From Oscillospiraceae bacterium (GTDB lineage Bacteria > Bacillota > Clostridia > Oscillospirales > CAG-272): DNA of 18,772 nucleotides. Positions 8,101 through 13,611 of this stretch are shown here, piece after piece. The stretch covers positions 1 to 18,772 of the forward strand of contig SVQJ01000006.1 in the NCBI GenBank assembly GCA_015065395.1, written 5' to 3'. The translations under genes were made by a program, and so were the position numbers. Position 1 is the first letter of the stretch. Each line of letters begins with the position of its first letter. The notes beneath the pieces are model-generated. The model made no database searches and was not told where the DNA came from. It saw nothing but the letters and a program-made list of their open reading frames with translations.

Positions 8101-8241
8101 CAGCGGATCGGGAGAAAACCTTTTGCAAAAAAAGCCCTTGGGAACGATGCCGCGCTCAGAGCAGAGAATATCTCCGGTCTGGCAAAGGGGAGATGCCTTT
8201 TCGCAATTAGAGCAGGTATTTTGGCATTTATCGATTTTCAC
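5125..8241 (-). CDS. YfhO-family multi-pass membrane protein with an N-terminal Cys-rich extension
   Basis: A 1038-residue integral membrane protein. From about residue 95 it has the YfhO architecture: a first transmembrane helix (97-117), the conserved extracellular segment with Asp130 and Gln134 (LDLNGQYVYFFEG), many more hydrophobic helices, a large extracytoplasmic beta-rich domain (about 600-930), a last helix (about 933-957) and an acidic, disordered 81-residue tail. Characterised YfhO proteins in Bacillus and Listeria are GT-C-type glycosyltransferases that decorate lipoteichoic acid; the exact target here is unknown. Odd: residues 1-55 carry six Cys (6, 10, 13, 20, 27, 39) in a pattern resembling a small stand-alone Clostridia protein ending in a DPLKRxP motif. 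The GTG start at 8241 has only a weak ribosome site, whereas Met56 (8076) is preceded by GGAG at 9 bases, so a shorter YfhO form is possible. It overlaps ruvA by 4 bp and follows the DUF951 gene by 30 bp. Confidence 0.88.
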   Translation of the reverse strand: MKIDKCQNTCSNCEKASPLCQTGDILCSERGIVPKGFFCKRFSPDPLKRNPENKEMTNIPSSPAIKNSRGQKSFNTPLAPRKGIGAFWREAAENKKYLLFCFFVPALITLLMYICFDIYPLGEGSVLVLDLNGQYVYFFEGLRDIIGGKASLLYSFSRGLGGEFIGIFAYYLSSPFSFIVSLFPKAMITEALLVMFLLKVGACGLTFGIYIEATRKRNRVATVMFSAMYALCGYAVVMQHNTMWTDNLILLPIIMLGVENLIKYGKFKMLVISLAMAVFSNFYIGYMTCIFVFAYYFYYYFSKSPEERNPRGENYHFIRSSLRMALYCVITIAICSALLLCTYYSLTFGKTTFSTANYPWAQKFDWLDMMTKFFIGSYDTVRPEGLPFLYSGTITLILMPLYFFAPHIKTREKIASALLCVLFLVSFNMTKIDLFWHGMQRPNWLNYRYSFMFCFFLILLAYKAFERIGEIGIKKAAAVCASLAGLLIVIQKMGYKNVDDLSTIWLSLGLIILYLCILKAVAANKDYIKRASTLILAIIVSAEMFGAGVMNMNALGLDVVYSTRTSYRNFIDSLLPVSQAVQREDTSFYRMEKTVHRKTNDNFALNMNGLSNSTSTLNSETIKLLNNFGLSSKSHWSKYLGGNPVSDSLFGVKYVITKAHGDEEMELYSETDLGNSDYTVWENPYAMSLAAGVDPLLLDVNVEDYPSPFELMNATVGAMLGEKENVSVFTPALVEEEVGLENMLRSVMAGHIKYAPASGYSKGRVTYTIHVTTDDVLYLFIPSLYPRECYIYLNGVKNGSFFANETDRIVELGSFEVGNTVTVTFENVSTEMYFMEGENFFYYLNSDAFASRVPALSDSAYMIHEYSDDHFKGTINITKGNTLLYTSIPYDEGWKVTADGKELKPVKLLSGLLGFEISEGEHVLEMKYRPDCLYIGLAISIAGLLAFAAAWIITELYRKRAIESGCPVFREEDQNIDLPVIPEKAAFEKEDENSANDENEPFADLPKTNLANDENKSKYPPAPSEEADSGEKTGENEQ
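5197..5265. repeat. Imperfect 21-bp direct repeat inside the YfhO tail
   Basis: Positions 5197-5217 and 5245-5265 match at 19 of 21 bases, with starts 48 bp apart. In the protein this yields two copies of an ANDEN motif 16 residues apart in the acidic C-terminal tail. It looks like a small in-frame duplication in a disordered region. Confidence 0.55.
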
Positions 8242-8271
8242 GCTGATAAACCGTGCTTTCTTTTGTAATTA

Positions 8272-8484
8272 TTAAATATCTGATTCTTCTTTTTTTGCAG
8301 AAAATATCTTTTTTATCGCCTTTTCAAGCTTGATCCTTTCCAGGGTCATATCCCTGGAGCAGCCGGTGCAGACGATACGGATATCACTGCCCACCCGAAG
8401 AACGGTGAAGCGTTTTTCGCCGCAGGGGTGAGGCTTTTTCAGCTCAAGGATATCTCCCACTGCGATCTTTGGGATAGGTTGCAT
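8272..8484 (-). CDS. DUF951 domain-containing protein
   Basis: A small, basic 70-residue cytoplasmic protein matching the DUF951 family, found widely in Bacillota and of unknown function. The family signature is clear: VGDILELKKPHPCGEKRFTVLRVG near the N-terminus (hydrophobic-GDI, KKPHPCG, hydrophobic-LRxG) and a second Cys pair, CTGC, followed by MTLERIKLEK; together these give the Cys residues of a possible metal or redox site. The frame is open further upstream to 8520, but I choose the ATG at 8482-8484 because AAGGAGG (8491-8497, minus strand) lies 6 bases before it and the family motif begins just after it. It is the first gene of the minus-strand operon, driven by the promoter at 8531-8559, and leads into the YfhO gene 30 bp later. 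Confidence 0.88.
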   Translation of the reverse strand: MQPIPKIAVGDILELKKPHPCGEKRFTVLRVGSDIRIVCTGCSRDMTLERIKLEKAIKKIFSAKKEESDI

Positions 8485-8530
8485 ACTGTCCCTCCTTAAA
8501 GCCGACGGGCAGTCGGTCACAGTTACTTAA
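8485..8530 (-). promoter_or_regulatory. Leader of the minus-strand operon with small hairpin and strong RBS
   Basis: Between the promoter and the DUF951 ATG lies a 5' leader of roughly 40 bases. It contains a 5-bp hairpin (CCGAC 8502-8506 with GTCGG 8512-8516) and the ribosome site AAGGAGG (8491-8497 on the minus strand). The hairpin ends a few bases from the ribosome site. It is too small for a known riboswitch, and no T tract follows it. Confidence 0.5.
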
Positions 8531-8559
8531 ATTATATCACAAGCCCAAAGGGAAGTAAA
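8531..8559 (-). promoter_or_regulatory. Sigma-A promoter of the DUF951-yfhO-ruvAB operon
   Basis: On the minus strand: -35 TTTACT (8554-8559), 17-base spacer, perfect -10 TATAAT (8531-8536) preceded by TGA, an extended -10. Transcription would start near 8524. The match is strong enough to call by eye; no operator is obvious. Confidence 0.8.
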
Positions 8560-8626
8560 GGAATTTCGCAAATTATTGTATATTATAATTAATTTTGAAA
8601 AAAATGTGAAAAAATTGCTAATGCCT

Positions 8627-8655
8627 TTGACTATTGGAAGAAAATATGATATAAT
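8627..8655 (+). promoter_or_regulatory. Sigma-A promoter of ruvC
   Basis: TTGACT (8627-8632), a 17-base spacer and TATAAT (8650-8655) with TGA immediately before the -10. An A/T-rich stretch (about 8577-8616) lies just upstream and could act as an UP element. Transcription would start near 8662, giving a leader of only about 27 bases. It is divergent from the minus-strand promoter, with 67 bp between the two -35 boxes. No LexA/DinR-like operator was recognised in the gap. Confidence 0.85.
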
Positions 8656-8688
8656 CACTTGATAATCAGATTGTAAGGTGGGGTAGAA

Positions 8689-9186
8689 TTGGTAATACTT
8701 GGGATAGACCCTGGAATCGCCATTGTGGGATGGGGAGTTCTCCGTTTTGAGAACGGAAAATTCTGCCCGCTGGCATACGGAAGCGTGCAGACAAAGGCAG
8801 GACTGAGCGTTGAGGAAAGGCTCCGTCAGGTGCACGACGGAGTGAGGGATATCATTAAAAAGTATTCCCCGGATGTGATGAGTATAGAAGAGCTTTTCTG
8901 GAATACCAACCAGAAAACAGGTATTATCGTTGCCGAGGCGAGAGGCGTGATACTGCTTGCCGCCCACGAGGCCGGGATCCCCATTTTTGAGTATACTCCT
9001 CTGCAGGTAAAGCAGGCGATAGTGGGCTACGGCAGAGCAGAGAAAAAGCAGGTAATAACCATGGTAACGGCATTTCTCGGCCTGAGAGAGGCGCCAAAGC
9101 CCGATGATACCGCCGATGCCCTTGCCCTTGCAATATGCCACGGGCATTGCGCTTCCTCCGGAATAGGTCAGTTTTATAATATGTAG
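8689..9186 (+). CDS. ruvC: Crossover junction endodeoxyribonuclease RuvC
   Basis: A 165-residue RNase H-fold nuclease that cuts Holliday junctions symmetrically as a dimer in the RuvABC resolvasome. The acidic metal-binding residues are all visible: Asp7 in GIDPG, Glu67 in MSIEELF, and Asp140 and Asp143 in DDTADALALA. Length is normal for the family. The start is TTG at 8689: it opens the family N-terminus (VILGIDPG), and AAGGTGG (8675-8681) lies 7 bases before it. The gene has its own promoter (8627-8655) and is divergent from the operon holding ruvAB. A 112-bp gap with hairpins follows before the methyltransferase. Confidence 0.97.
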   Translation: MVILGIDPGIAIVGWGVLRFENGKFCPLAYGSVQTKAGLSVEERLRQVHDGVRDIIKKYSPDVMSIEELFWNTNQKTGIIVAEARGVILLAAHEAGIPIFEYTPLQVKQAIVGYGRAEKKQVITMVTAFLGLREAPKPDDTADALALAICHGHCASSGIGQFYNM

Positions 9187-9298
9187 AGGGCACTTTGTGC
9201 CACCTTCTCCGCCGGAGAAGGCTTTATTGCGGTATTGCTTTTTGTGACAGCAGCCTGCAGTTCCGTAAACAATATTTCACAAAAGGTTTGGATGTATT
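9187..9298. other. Short intergenic spacer with two hairpins
   Basis: GGCAC/GTGCC (9189-9193, 9197-9201) and a stronger 8-bp hairpin CCTTCTCC/GGAGAAGG (9203-9210, 9214-9221) follow the ruvC stop. The second is trailed only by CTTTATT, so it is at best a weak terminator. The wording resembles the palindrome near 15028-15050 read on the opposite strand. I could not identify a convincing promoter for the methyltransferase in the rest of the gap. Confidence 0.5.
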
Positions 9299-10171
9299 AT
9301 GTGGTACAGCGATAATTGGAATGATTACGAGCTAATAGATGCAGAGGGCGGCGAGCGCCTTGAGAGATGGGGAGATTATATCCTCATACGTCCCGACCCC
9401 CAGATAATCTGGGACGGTGAACGGCGTGATCCCAGATGGAAGCGCGCCCACGGAGTTTACCGTCGGAGCAAATCCGGCGGCGGCAAATGGGTGGTGTGCG
9501 ATATGCCCGATGAGTGGTGCATAGGATATAAGGATCTCACCTTCCGTCTTCGTCCCATGGGCTTTAAGCATACGGGCCTTTTTCCCGAACAGGCTACCAA
9601 CTGGGATTGGTTCTCGTCTCTTATCGGAAAGAGAATAAAGGAGAACCCCCAAAAAAAGCCAAGCGTTCTCAACCTTTTTGCATATACAGGCGGAGCCACC
9701 GCGGCGGCGGCGGCCGCGGGCGCGGCAGTATGCCACGTTGACGCTGCAAAGGGAATGGTGCAGGCGGCAAAGGAAAATCTTCGTCTTTCCGGTCTTGAGG
9801 ACGCCCCTGTGCGCTATATAGTTGACGATTGCAAGAAATTCGTTGAAAGAGAGATACGCCGCGGCCATAAGTATGACGGCATCATAATGGATCCCCCCTC
9901 ATACGGCAGAGGCCCGGGCGGAGAGGTGTGGAAGCTTGAGGAATGTGCATTTGAGCTTATCTCCCTTGCAGCAAAGGTGCTTTCCGATGAGCCCTTGTTC
10001 TTCCTTGTGAATTCTTATACCACGGGACTTTCCCCTGCAACCATGGGATATATGGTGATGACCGCTCTCGGCGGCAGAGGAAGAGTGGAGACTGGTGAGG
10101 TGGGCCTTAAGGTTACGAATTCAGGCCTTTATCTGCCGGCAGGCGCGGCTACCCGTTGGACGTCAAAATGA
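9299..10171 (+). CDS. Class I SAM-dependent methyltransferase, RlmI/YccW-like, without PUA domain
   Basis: A 290-residue Rossmann-fold methyltransferase related to the RlmI/YccW group of rRNA methyltransferases. Visible: an N-terminal beta-rich segment (about 1-85), motif I VLNLFAYTGGAT (123-134), an acidic Asp148 at the end of the second strand, VDDCKKF (175-181), the motif IV DPPSYGRG (198-205) and the closing NSGLYLPAGA (270s-280s) like the EGLYLKGF end of RlmI. Odd: where RlmI relatives have a Ser-Cys-Ser motif, this protein reads LVNSYTTGLSP, so the expected catalytic Cys for 5-methylcytosine chemistry is absent. It also lacks an N-terminal PUA domain. The ribosome site is weak (AAAAGG at 9281-9286, 12 bases from the ATG). 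It is 11 bp upstream of ecfA1. The target is unknown. Confidence 0.8.
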   Translation: MWYSDNWNDYELIDAEGGERLERWGDYILIRPDPQIIWDGERRDPRWKRAHGVYRRSKSGGGKWVVCDMPDEWCIGYKDLTFRLRPMGFKHTGLFPEQATNWDWFSSLIGKRIKENPQKKPSVLNLFAYTGGATAAAAAAGAAVCHVDAAKGMVQAAKENLRLSGLEDAPVRYIVDDCKKFVEREIRRGHKYDGIIMDPPSYGRGPGGEVWKLEECAFELISLAAKVLSDEPLFFLVNSYTTGLSPATMGYMVMTALGGRGRVETGEVGLKVTNSGLYLPAGAATRWTSK

Positions 10172-10182
10172 ATGAGGTTATT

Positions 10183-11067
10183 ATGAGTGCAATAATAAAG
10201 GCAGAGCATTTATCATATTCATATCCCGCGGATGAGGATAATCCCCCTGTGAAGGCTCTTCGCGATGTCAGCTTTGAGATTGAGGAGGGGTCATTTGTGG
10301 CGGTGCTCGGACATAACGGATGCGGAAAATCCACCCTTGCAAAGCTCCTTTGCATGATCCTTGTTCCCGACGAGGGGAGACTTTATATAAACGGCAAGGA
10401 AATGACGGACGATTCCGTCACAGATGAGGATATCTACGATGCGCGCCGACGTGTGGGCATGGTCTTTCAGAATCCCGACAATCAGCTTGTTGCAACCATA
10501 GTTGAGGAGGATGTGGCATTCGGATGCGAGAATCTGGGCATCCCCTCGGAGAAGATAAGAAAAAGGGTGGACAGCGCGCTTGATACCGTGGGCATGAGAA
10601 AATATGCCCGCCACGCGACCCACCGTCTTTCCGGCGGTCAGAAGCAGAGGATCGCTATTGCAGGCGTTATCGCCATGCGCCGCAAATGCATAATTTTTGA
10701 TGAGAGCACGGCAATGCTGGACCCTAAGGGCAGAAAGGAAGTCATGGACACTATCCTTCGTCTGAACCGTGAGGAGGGCATCACCGTTATCCATATAACC
10801 CATTACATGAACGAGGCTACCCTTGCAGACAGGGTGCTGGTCATGAACGAGGGGTCCATCATCATGGACGGTACCCCGGGAGAAGTATTCTCAGGTGCCG
10901 AGAGCCTTTGGGCGGCAGGACTTGACGTTCCCCAGACCACAGAGCTTCTCTGGAACATGAGAAAGGCAGGCTATAAGGTCAGGCTTGATATCTTTGATCC
11001 GGAGGAATGTGCCGCAGAGATCGTTTCTGCGATGAAGGAGAGGGAGGCTTTGAATGGCAACTCTTGA
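10183..11067 (+). CDS. ecfA1: Energy-coupling factor transporter ATPase EcfA1
   Basis: A 294-residue ABC ATPase, one half of the heterodimeric motor of group II ECF importers for vitamins and metal ions. Walker A GHNGCGKST is at 43-51, the Q-loop Gln96 lies in FQNPDNQ, the signature LSGGQKQR begins at 149, Walker B CIIFDE is at 169-174 and the switch His207 in HITHY. The DESTAMLDP wording (Ser-Thr-Ala in place of Pro) is typical for this subunit. Start choice: the frame is open from TTG 10156 and has ATG at 10168 overlapping the methyltransferase stop, but the ATG at 10183 has GAGG at 10174-10177 and gives the family N-terminus MSAIIKAEHLSYSY. It overlaps ecfA2 by 14 bp. The S subunit must be encoded elsewhere. 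Confidence 0.95.
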   Translation: MSAIIKAEHLSYSYPADEDNPPVKALRDVSFEIEEGSFVAVLGHNGCGKSTLAKLLCMILVPDEGRLYINGKEMTDDSVTDEDIYDARRRVGMVFQNPDNQLVATIVEEDVAFGCENLGIPSEKIRKRVDSALDTVGMRKYARHATHRLSGGQKQRIAIAGVIAMRRKCIIFDESTAMLDPKGRKEVMDTILRLNREEGITVIHITHYMNEATLADRVLVMNEGSIIMDGTPGEVFSGAESLWAAGLDVPQTTELLWNMRKAGYKVRLDIFDPEECAAEIVSAMKEREALNGNS

Positions 11068-11911
11068 GCTTCGTAATATAACATACGTGTACGGTAAGGG
11101 CGCTCCCTATGAGATAAAGGCTCTCGACGATGTTTCCCTCACCTTTGAGGAGGGAAAGATCATCGGTCTGATCGGCCATACGGGAAGCGGAAAATCCACC
11201 CTTGTGCAGATGCTCAACGGACTTATAAAGCCGGACAGCGGCAAGGTCCTTCTGGACGGCAAGGATATATGGGAGGAGCCGAAAAAAATACGGGATGTGA
11301 GATTCAAGGTAGGCCTTGTTATGCAGTATCCCGAATATCAGCTCTTTGATGAGACCGTTTGGGCAGATATCGCCTTCGGCCCGAAAAATATGGGCATGAG
11401 CGAGGATGAGATAAAAAAGGCTGTCACCGATGCCGCTCATTTTGCAGGAGTTCGGGAGCATCATCTCGGAAAATCTCCCTTTGATCTTTCAGGGGGTCAG
11501 AAAAGAAGGGCGGCGCTTGCAGGCGTTATCGCAATGGGCCCGAAAGTCCTTGTTCTTGATGAGCCTGCGGCAGGACTTGATCCGGGAGCGCGCCGAAGGA
11601 TTCTCGGAAGGATAAAGGAGTATCAGAAGGAGAGCCATACCACTGTTATTATAGTGTCACACAGCATGGAGGATATGGCTATGTACTGCGACAGCGTGGT
11701 CGTTATGAATCACGGAAAGGTCACCATGACGGGAACCCCCGCAGAGGTCTTTTCAAGAGCCGATGAGCTTGTGGCTCAGGGTCTTGACGTTCCTGCCATC
11801 ACAAAGGTGGCAAGGGCGCTTCGAAAAGCCGGCCTTGATATAGGACTTGATATTTATACGGTGAAATTTGCCGTTCACAGGCTTTTGGGAGGTGACGGTG
11901 ATGAAGGCTGA
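11054..11911 (+). CDS. ecfA2: Energy-coupling factor transporter ATPase EcfA2
   Basis: A 285-residue ABC ATPase, partner of EcfA1 in the ECF motor. Walker A GHTGSGKST is at 41-49, Q-loop Gln91 in MQYPEYQ, signature LSGGQKRR at 145-152, Walker B VLVLDEP at 165-171 and switch His203 in VSHSM. QYPEYQLF is the form usual for EcfA2, whereas EcfA1 reads QNPDNQ. The ATG lies inside the end of ecfA1 and is preceded by GGGAGG (11042-11047) at 6 bases. The C-terminal helical domain, which pairs with the EcfA1 C-terminus, is intact. It overlaps ecfT by 11 bp, so the three subunits are probably made in fixed proportion from one transcript. Confidence 0.95.
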   Translation: MATLELRNITYVYGKGAPYEIKALDDVSLTFEEGKIIGLIGHTGSGKSTLVQMLNGLIKPDSGKVLLDGKDIWEEPKKIRDVRFKVGLVMQYPEYQLFDETVWADIAFGPKNMGMSEDEIKKAVTDAAHFAGVREHHLGKSPFDLSGGQKRRAALAGVIAMGPKVLVLDEPAAGLDPGARRRILGRIKEYQKESHTTVIIVSHSMEDMAMYCDSVVVMNHGKVTMTGTPAEVFSRADELVAQGLDVPAITKVARALRKAGLDIGLDIYTVKFAVHRLLGGDGDEG

Positions 11912-12728
11912 TATCGCTTTTGGTCAGTACTGTGAGGGAAGCTCCTTTCTCCACAGACTCGACCCCAGGTGGAAGATAATCTTCGCCCTTTTGTATATCG
12001 TTGCTCTGTTCTTGGCAAAAAGCATTTTCGCTTTCGCACTGATACTCGTTTCCATAGTGCTCCTCGTGGCAGTGAGCGGGATACGTCCGAGGATACTTTT
12101 GTCAGGACTTCGCCCGTTGATACTCATAATCTCCTTTACGGCGATAATCAATATCTTTTGGCTTAAGGGAGAAACTCTCCTTGTGGATTTCTTATTCATC
12201 AACATCTATCTTGAGGGACTGATAAACGCTCTTCTGATAATTCTCAGAGTTTGCGTTCTGGTTATGGGAACGAGTATCATTCTCACCTATACCACCACCC
12301 CCATTGCTCTTACCGACGGTATAGAGCAGCTTCTTTCCCCTCTTGCAAAAATAAAGGTGCCCGTACATGAGTTTTCAATGATGATGACCATAGCTCTTCG
12401 GTTTATCCCCACCCTTATCGAGGAAACGGATAAGATCATGAGTGCGCAGAAGGCGAGGGGAAGTGATTTTTCCCAGGGCTCTCTGGTGAAGCGCGCAAAG
12501 GCGTTGATACCCATTCTTGTTCCCCTGTTTATTTCCGCATTCAGAAGGGCAGAGGATCTTGCAACAGCAATGGAGTGCCGCTGCTATACGGGCGGAAAGG
12601 GAAGAACGAGGATGAACGTTCTTCATTCCACATGGCGTGATATGGTCATGCTTTTGTGTATCTGCGCGTTTTTTGCGGGAATAATCCTTCTCAATATATA
12701 CGCGCCCGGATATAGGTTTTCAATGTGA
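11901..12728 (+). CDS. ecfT: Energy-coupling factor transporter transmembrane protein EcfT
   Basis: A 275-residue membrane scaffold that links the EcfA1/EcfA2 ATPases to exchangeable substrate-binding S subunits. Hydrophobic helices lie at about 25-40, 42-58, 70-87, 105-130 and 247-267. The two coupling motifs are present: KARG at 184-187 and AMECRCY at 223-229; the second replaces the common AMEARGY form. Start choice: the frame extends to 11868, but the ATG at 11901 follows GGGAGG (11887-11892) by 8 bases and opens the family N-terminus MKADIAFGQY. The stop codon lies inside a 13-bp inverted repeat (12717-12747). It belongs to the overlapping ecfA1-ecfA2-ecfT unit. Confidence 0.95.
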   Translation: MKADIAFGQYCEGSSFLHRLDPRWKIIFALLYIVALFLAKSIFAFALILVSIVLLVAVSGIRPRILLSGLRPLILIISFTAIINIFWLKGETLLVDFLFINIYLEGLINALLIILRVCVLVMGTSIILTYTTTPIALTDGIEQLLSPLAKIKVPVHEFSMMMTIALRFIPTLIEETDKIMSAQKARGSDFSQGSLVKRAKALIPILVPLFISAFRRAEDLATAMECRCYTGGKGRTRMNVLHSTWRDMVMLLCICAFFAGIILLNIYAPGYRFSM

Positions 12729-12747
12729 TACGCGATCACATTGAAAA
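12717..12747. repeat. Inverted repeat spanning the ecfT stop codon
   Basis: Arms 12717-12729 and 12735-12747 are perfectly complementary (13 bp) around an ACGCG loop. The ecfT TGA is inside the left arm. No T tract follows on the plus strand, so a classical terminator is unlikely; it may stabilise the 3' end of ecf mRNA or attenuate read-through into truA. Confidence 0.65.
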
Positions 12748-12763
12748 CAGAGAAGAGAGAAGA

Positions 12764-12785
12764 GCTTTTGCCGGAGGGCAAAGGC
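12764..12785. repeat. Second intercistronic hairpin before truA
   Basis: GCTTTTGCC (12764-12772) pairs with GGCAAAGGC (12777-12785), 9 bp with one G-T pair, around a GGAG loop. It follows the 12717-12747 repeat directly, so the 88-bp ecfT-truA gap is mostly double hairpin. It lacks a T tract. Confidence 0.55.
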
Positions 12786-12816
12786 GGATATGATATTTGA
12801 ACTGTGAGGTATTGTC

Positions 12817-13596
12817 GTGAAGATACTTTTGAAAATCCAATATATCGGAACGGCATATTGCGGTTTCCAGTGCCAGAAAAACGCTGTCGCCGTGCAGAAC
12901 GTGCTGACAGATGCGGCAAAAAGGGTGTTCGGCGTGCCCTGCCTTGTAACCGGCTCATCGAGAACGGACGCAGGCGTCCACGCCCTCGGCTTTTGCGCTA
13001 CCGTGGAGACGGGGGAGGGGGCATTTTCCATCCCCGTGGAGCGGCTTCACAGAGCATTTTCACAGGTGCTTCCCGATGATATCTCTGTGATAGATGCAGC
13101 GCTTGTTTGCGATGATTTTCATCCCAGATACAGCGCCAAGGGAAAGAATTATATCTACCGTATATGGGACAGTCCCGTGAACAATCCCTTTGAAAGGGGA
13201 AGAAGTATGTTTTATCCCCGGCGTATAGACGGCGAAAGGCTTGCCCTTATGGAAAAGGCGGCCGCCGCCTTTGTGGGGAAACAGGATTTTTCCGCTTTCA
13301 TGGCAACGGGCTCAAAGGTCACCGATACGGTGAGAACGGTGAGTGAGGCGTTTTTGTACAGAGAAGAGGGCGGATGCCTTGTTTTCTCCGTCAGCGCAGA
13401 CGGATTCCTTTATAATATGGTGCGCATAATGGCAGGAACGCTCATTGAAGTGGCATCGGGAAAGATCGATGCCCAAAGTATTAAGGATATTATAAGCTCC
13501 AAAAACAGAAAAAAAGCAGGTGTCACCGCTCCTCCGGAGGGGTTGTACCTTAAAGAAGTATTTTATGATGAAAATATCTGCTGGCAAGGCCTGTAG
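12817..13596 (+). CDS. truA: tRNA pseudouridine(38-40) synthase TruA
   Basis: A 259-residue enzyme that converts uridines 38-40 of the tRNA anticodon arm to pseudouridine. The catalytic Asp51 is in the invariant SSRTDAGVHA segment (47-56); YIGTAYCGFQCQ (9-20) and the NYIYRIWDS (around 109-117) and LYNMVRIMAGTL (near 200) regions are also typical. Length fits the family. The start is GTG at 12817, with GAGGT (12806-12810) 6 bases upstream; the N-terminus MKILLKIQYIG is the expected one. The link to ecfA1-ecfA2-ecfT is the standard Bacillota order, but the ribosomal genes that usually flank this module (L17 before; L13 and S9 after) are absent. Confidence 0.97.
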   Translation: MKILLKIQYIGTAYCGFQCQKNAVAVQNVLTDAAKRVFGVPCLVTGSSRTDAGVHALGFCATVETGEGAFSIPVERLHRAFSQVLPDDISVIDAALVCDDFHPRYSAKGKNYIYRIWDSPVNNPFERGRSMFYPRRIDGERLALMEKAAAAFVGKQDFSAFMATGSKVTDTVRTVSEAFLYREEGGCLVFSVSADGFLYNMVRIMAGTLIEVASGKIDAQSIKDIISSKNRKKAGVTAPPEGLYLKEVFYDENICWQGL

Positions 13597-13598
13597 AG

Positions 13599-13606
13599 AA
13601 AGGAGG
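13599..13606 (+). promoter_or_regulatory. Strong ribosome binding site that decides a GTG start
   Basis: AAAGGAGG, 5 bases before the GTG at 13612, in the 15-bp gap after truA. It is the reason for placing the DUF5711 start at this GTG and not at a later ATG. Confidence 0.75.
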
Positions 13607-13611
13607 ACGCA

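Noticed and set aside
8485..8530. Riboswitch in the DUF951 leader
   Set aside because: The leader is only about 40 bases with a single 5-bp hairpin, too small for any riboswitch class I know.
8527..9147. Minus-strand open frame (206 codons) covering ruvC and the divergent promoter region
   Set aside because: ruvC on the other strand has all catalytic residues, and this frame would run through both promoters. Its translation has no recognisable domain.
9332..9868. Minus-strand open frame (178 codons) inside the methyltransferase gene
   Set aside because: Shadow of a gene with clear SAM-binding and DPPSYG motifs; no independent support.
10156..10182. Upstream starts for ecfA1 (TTG 10156, ATG 10168)
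   Set aside because: Neither has a ribosome site, and both add residues not typical of the family. The ATG at 10183 has GAGG just upstream and the expected N-terminus.
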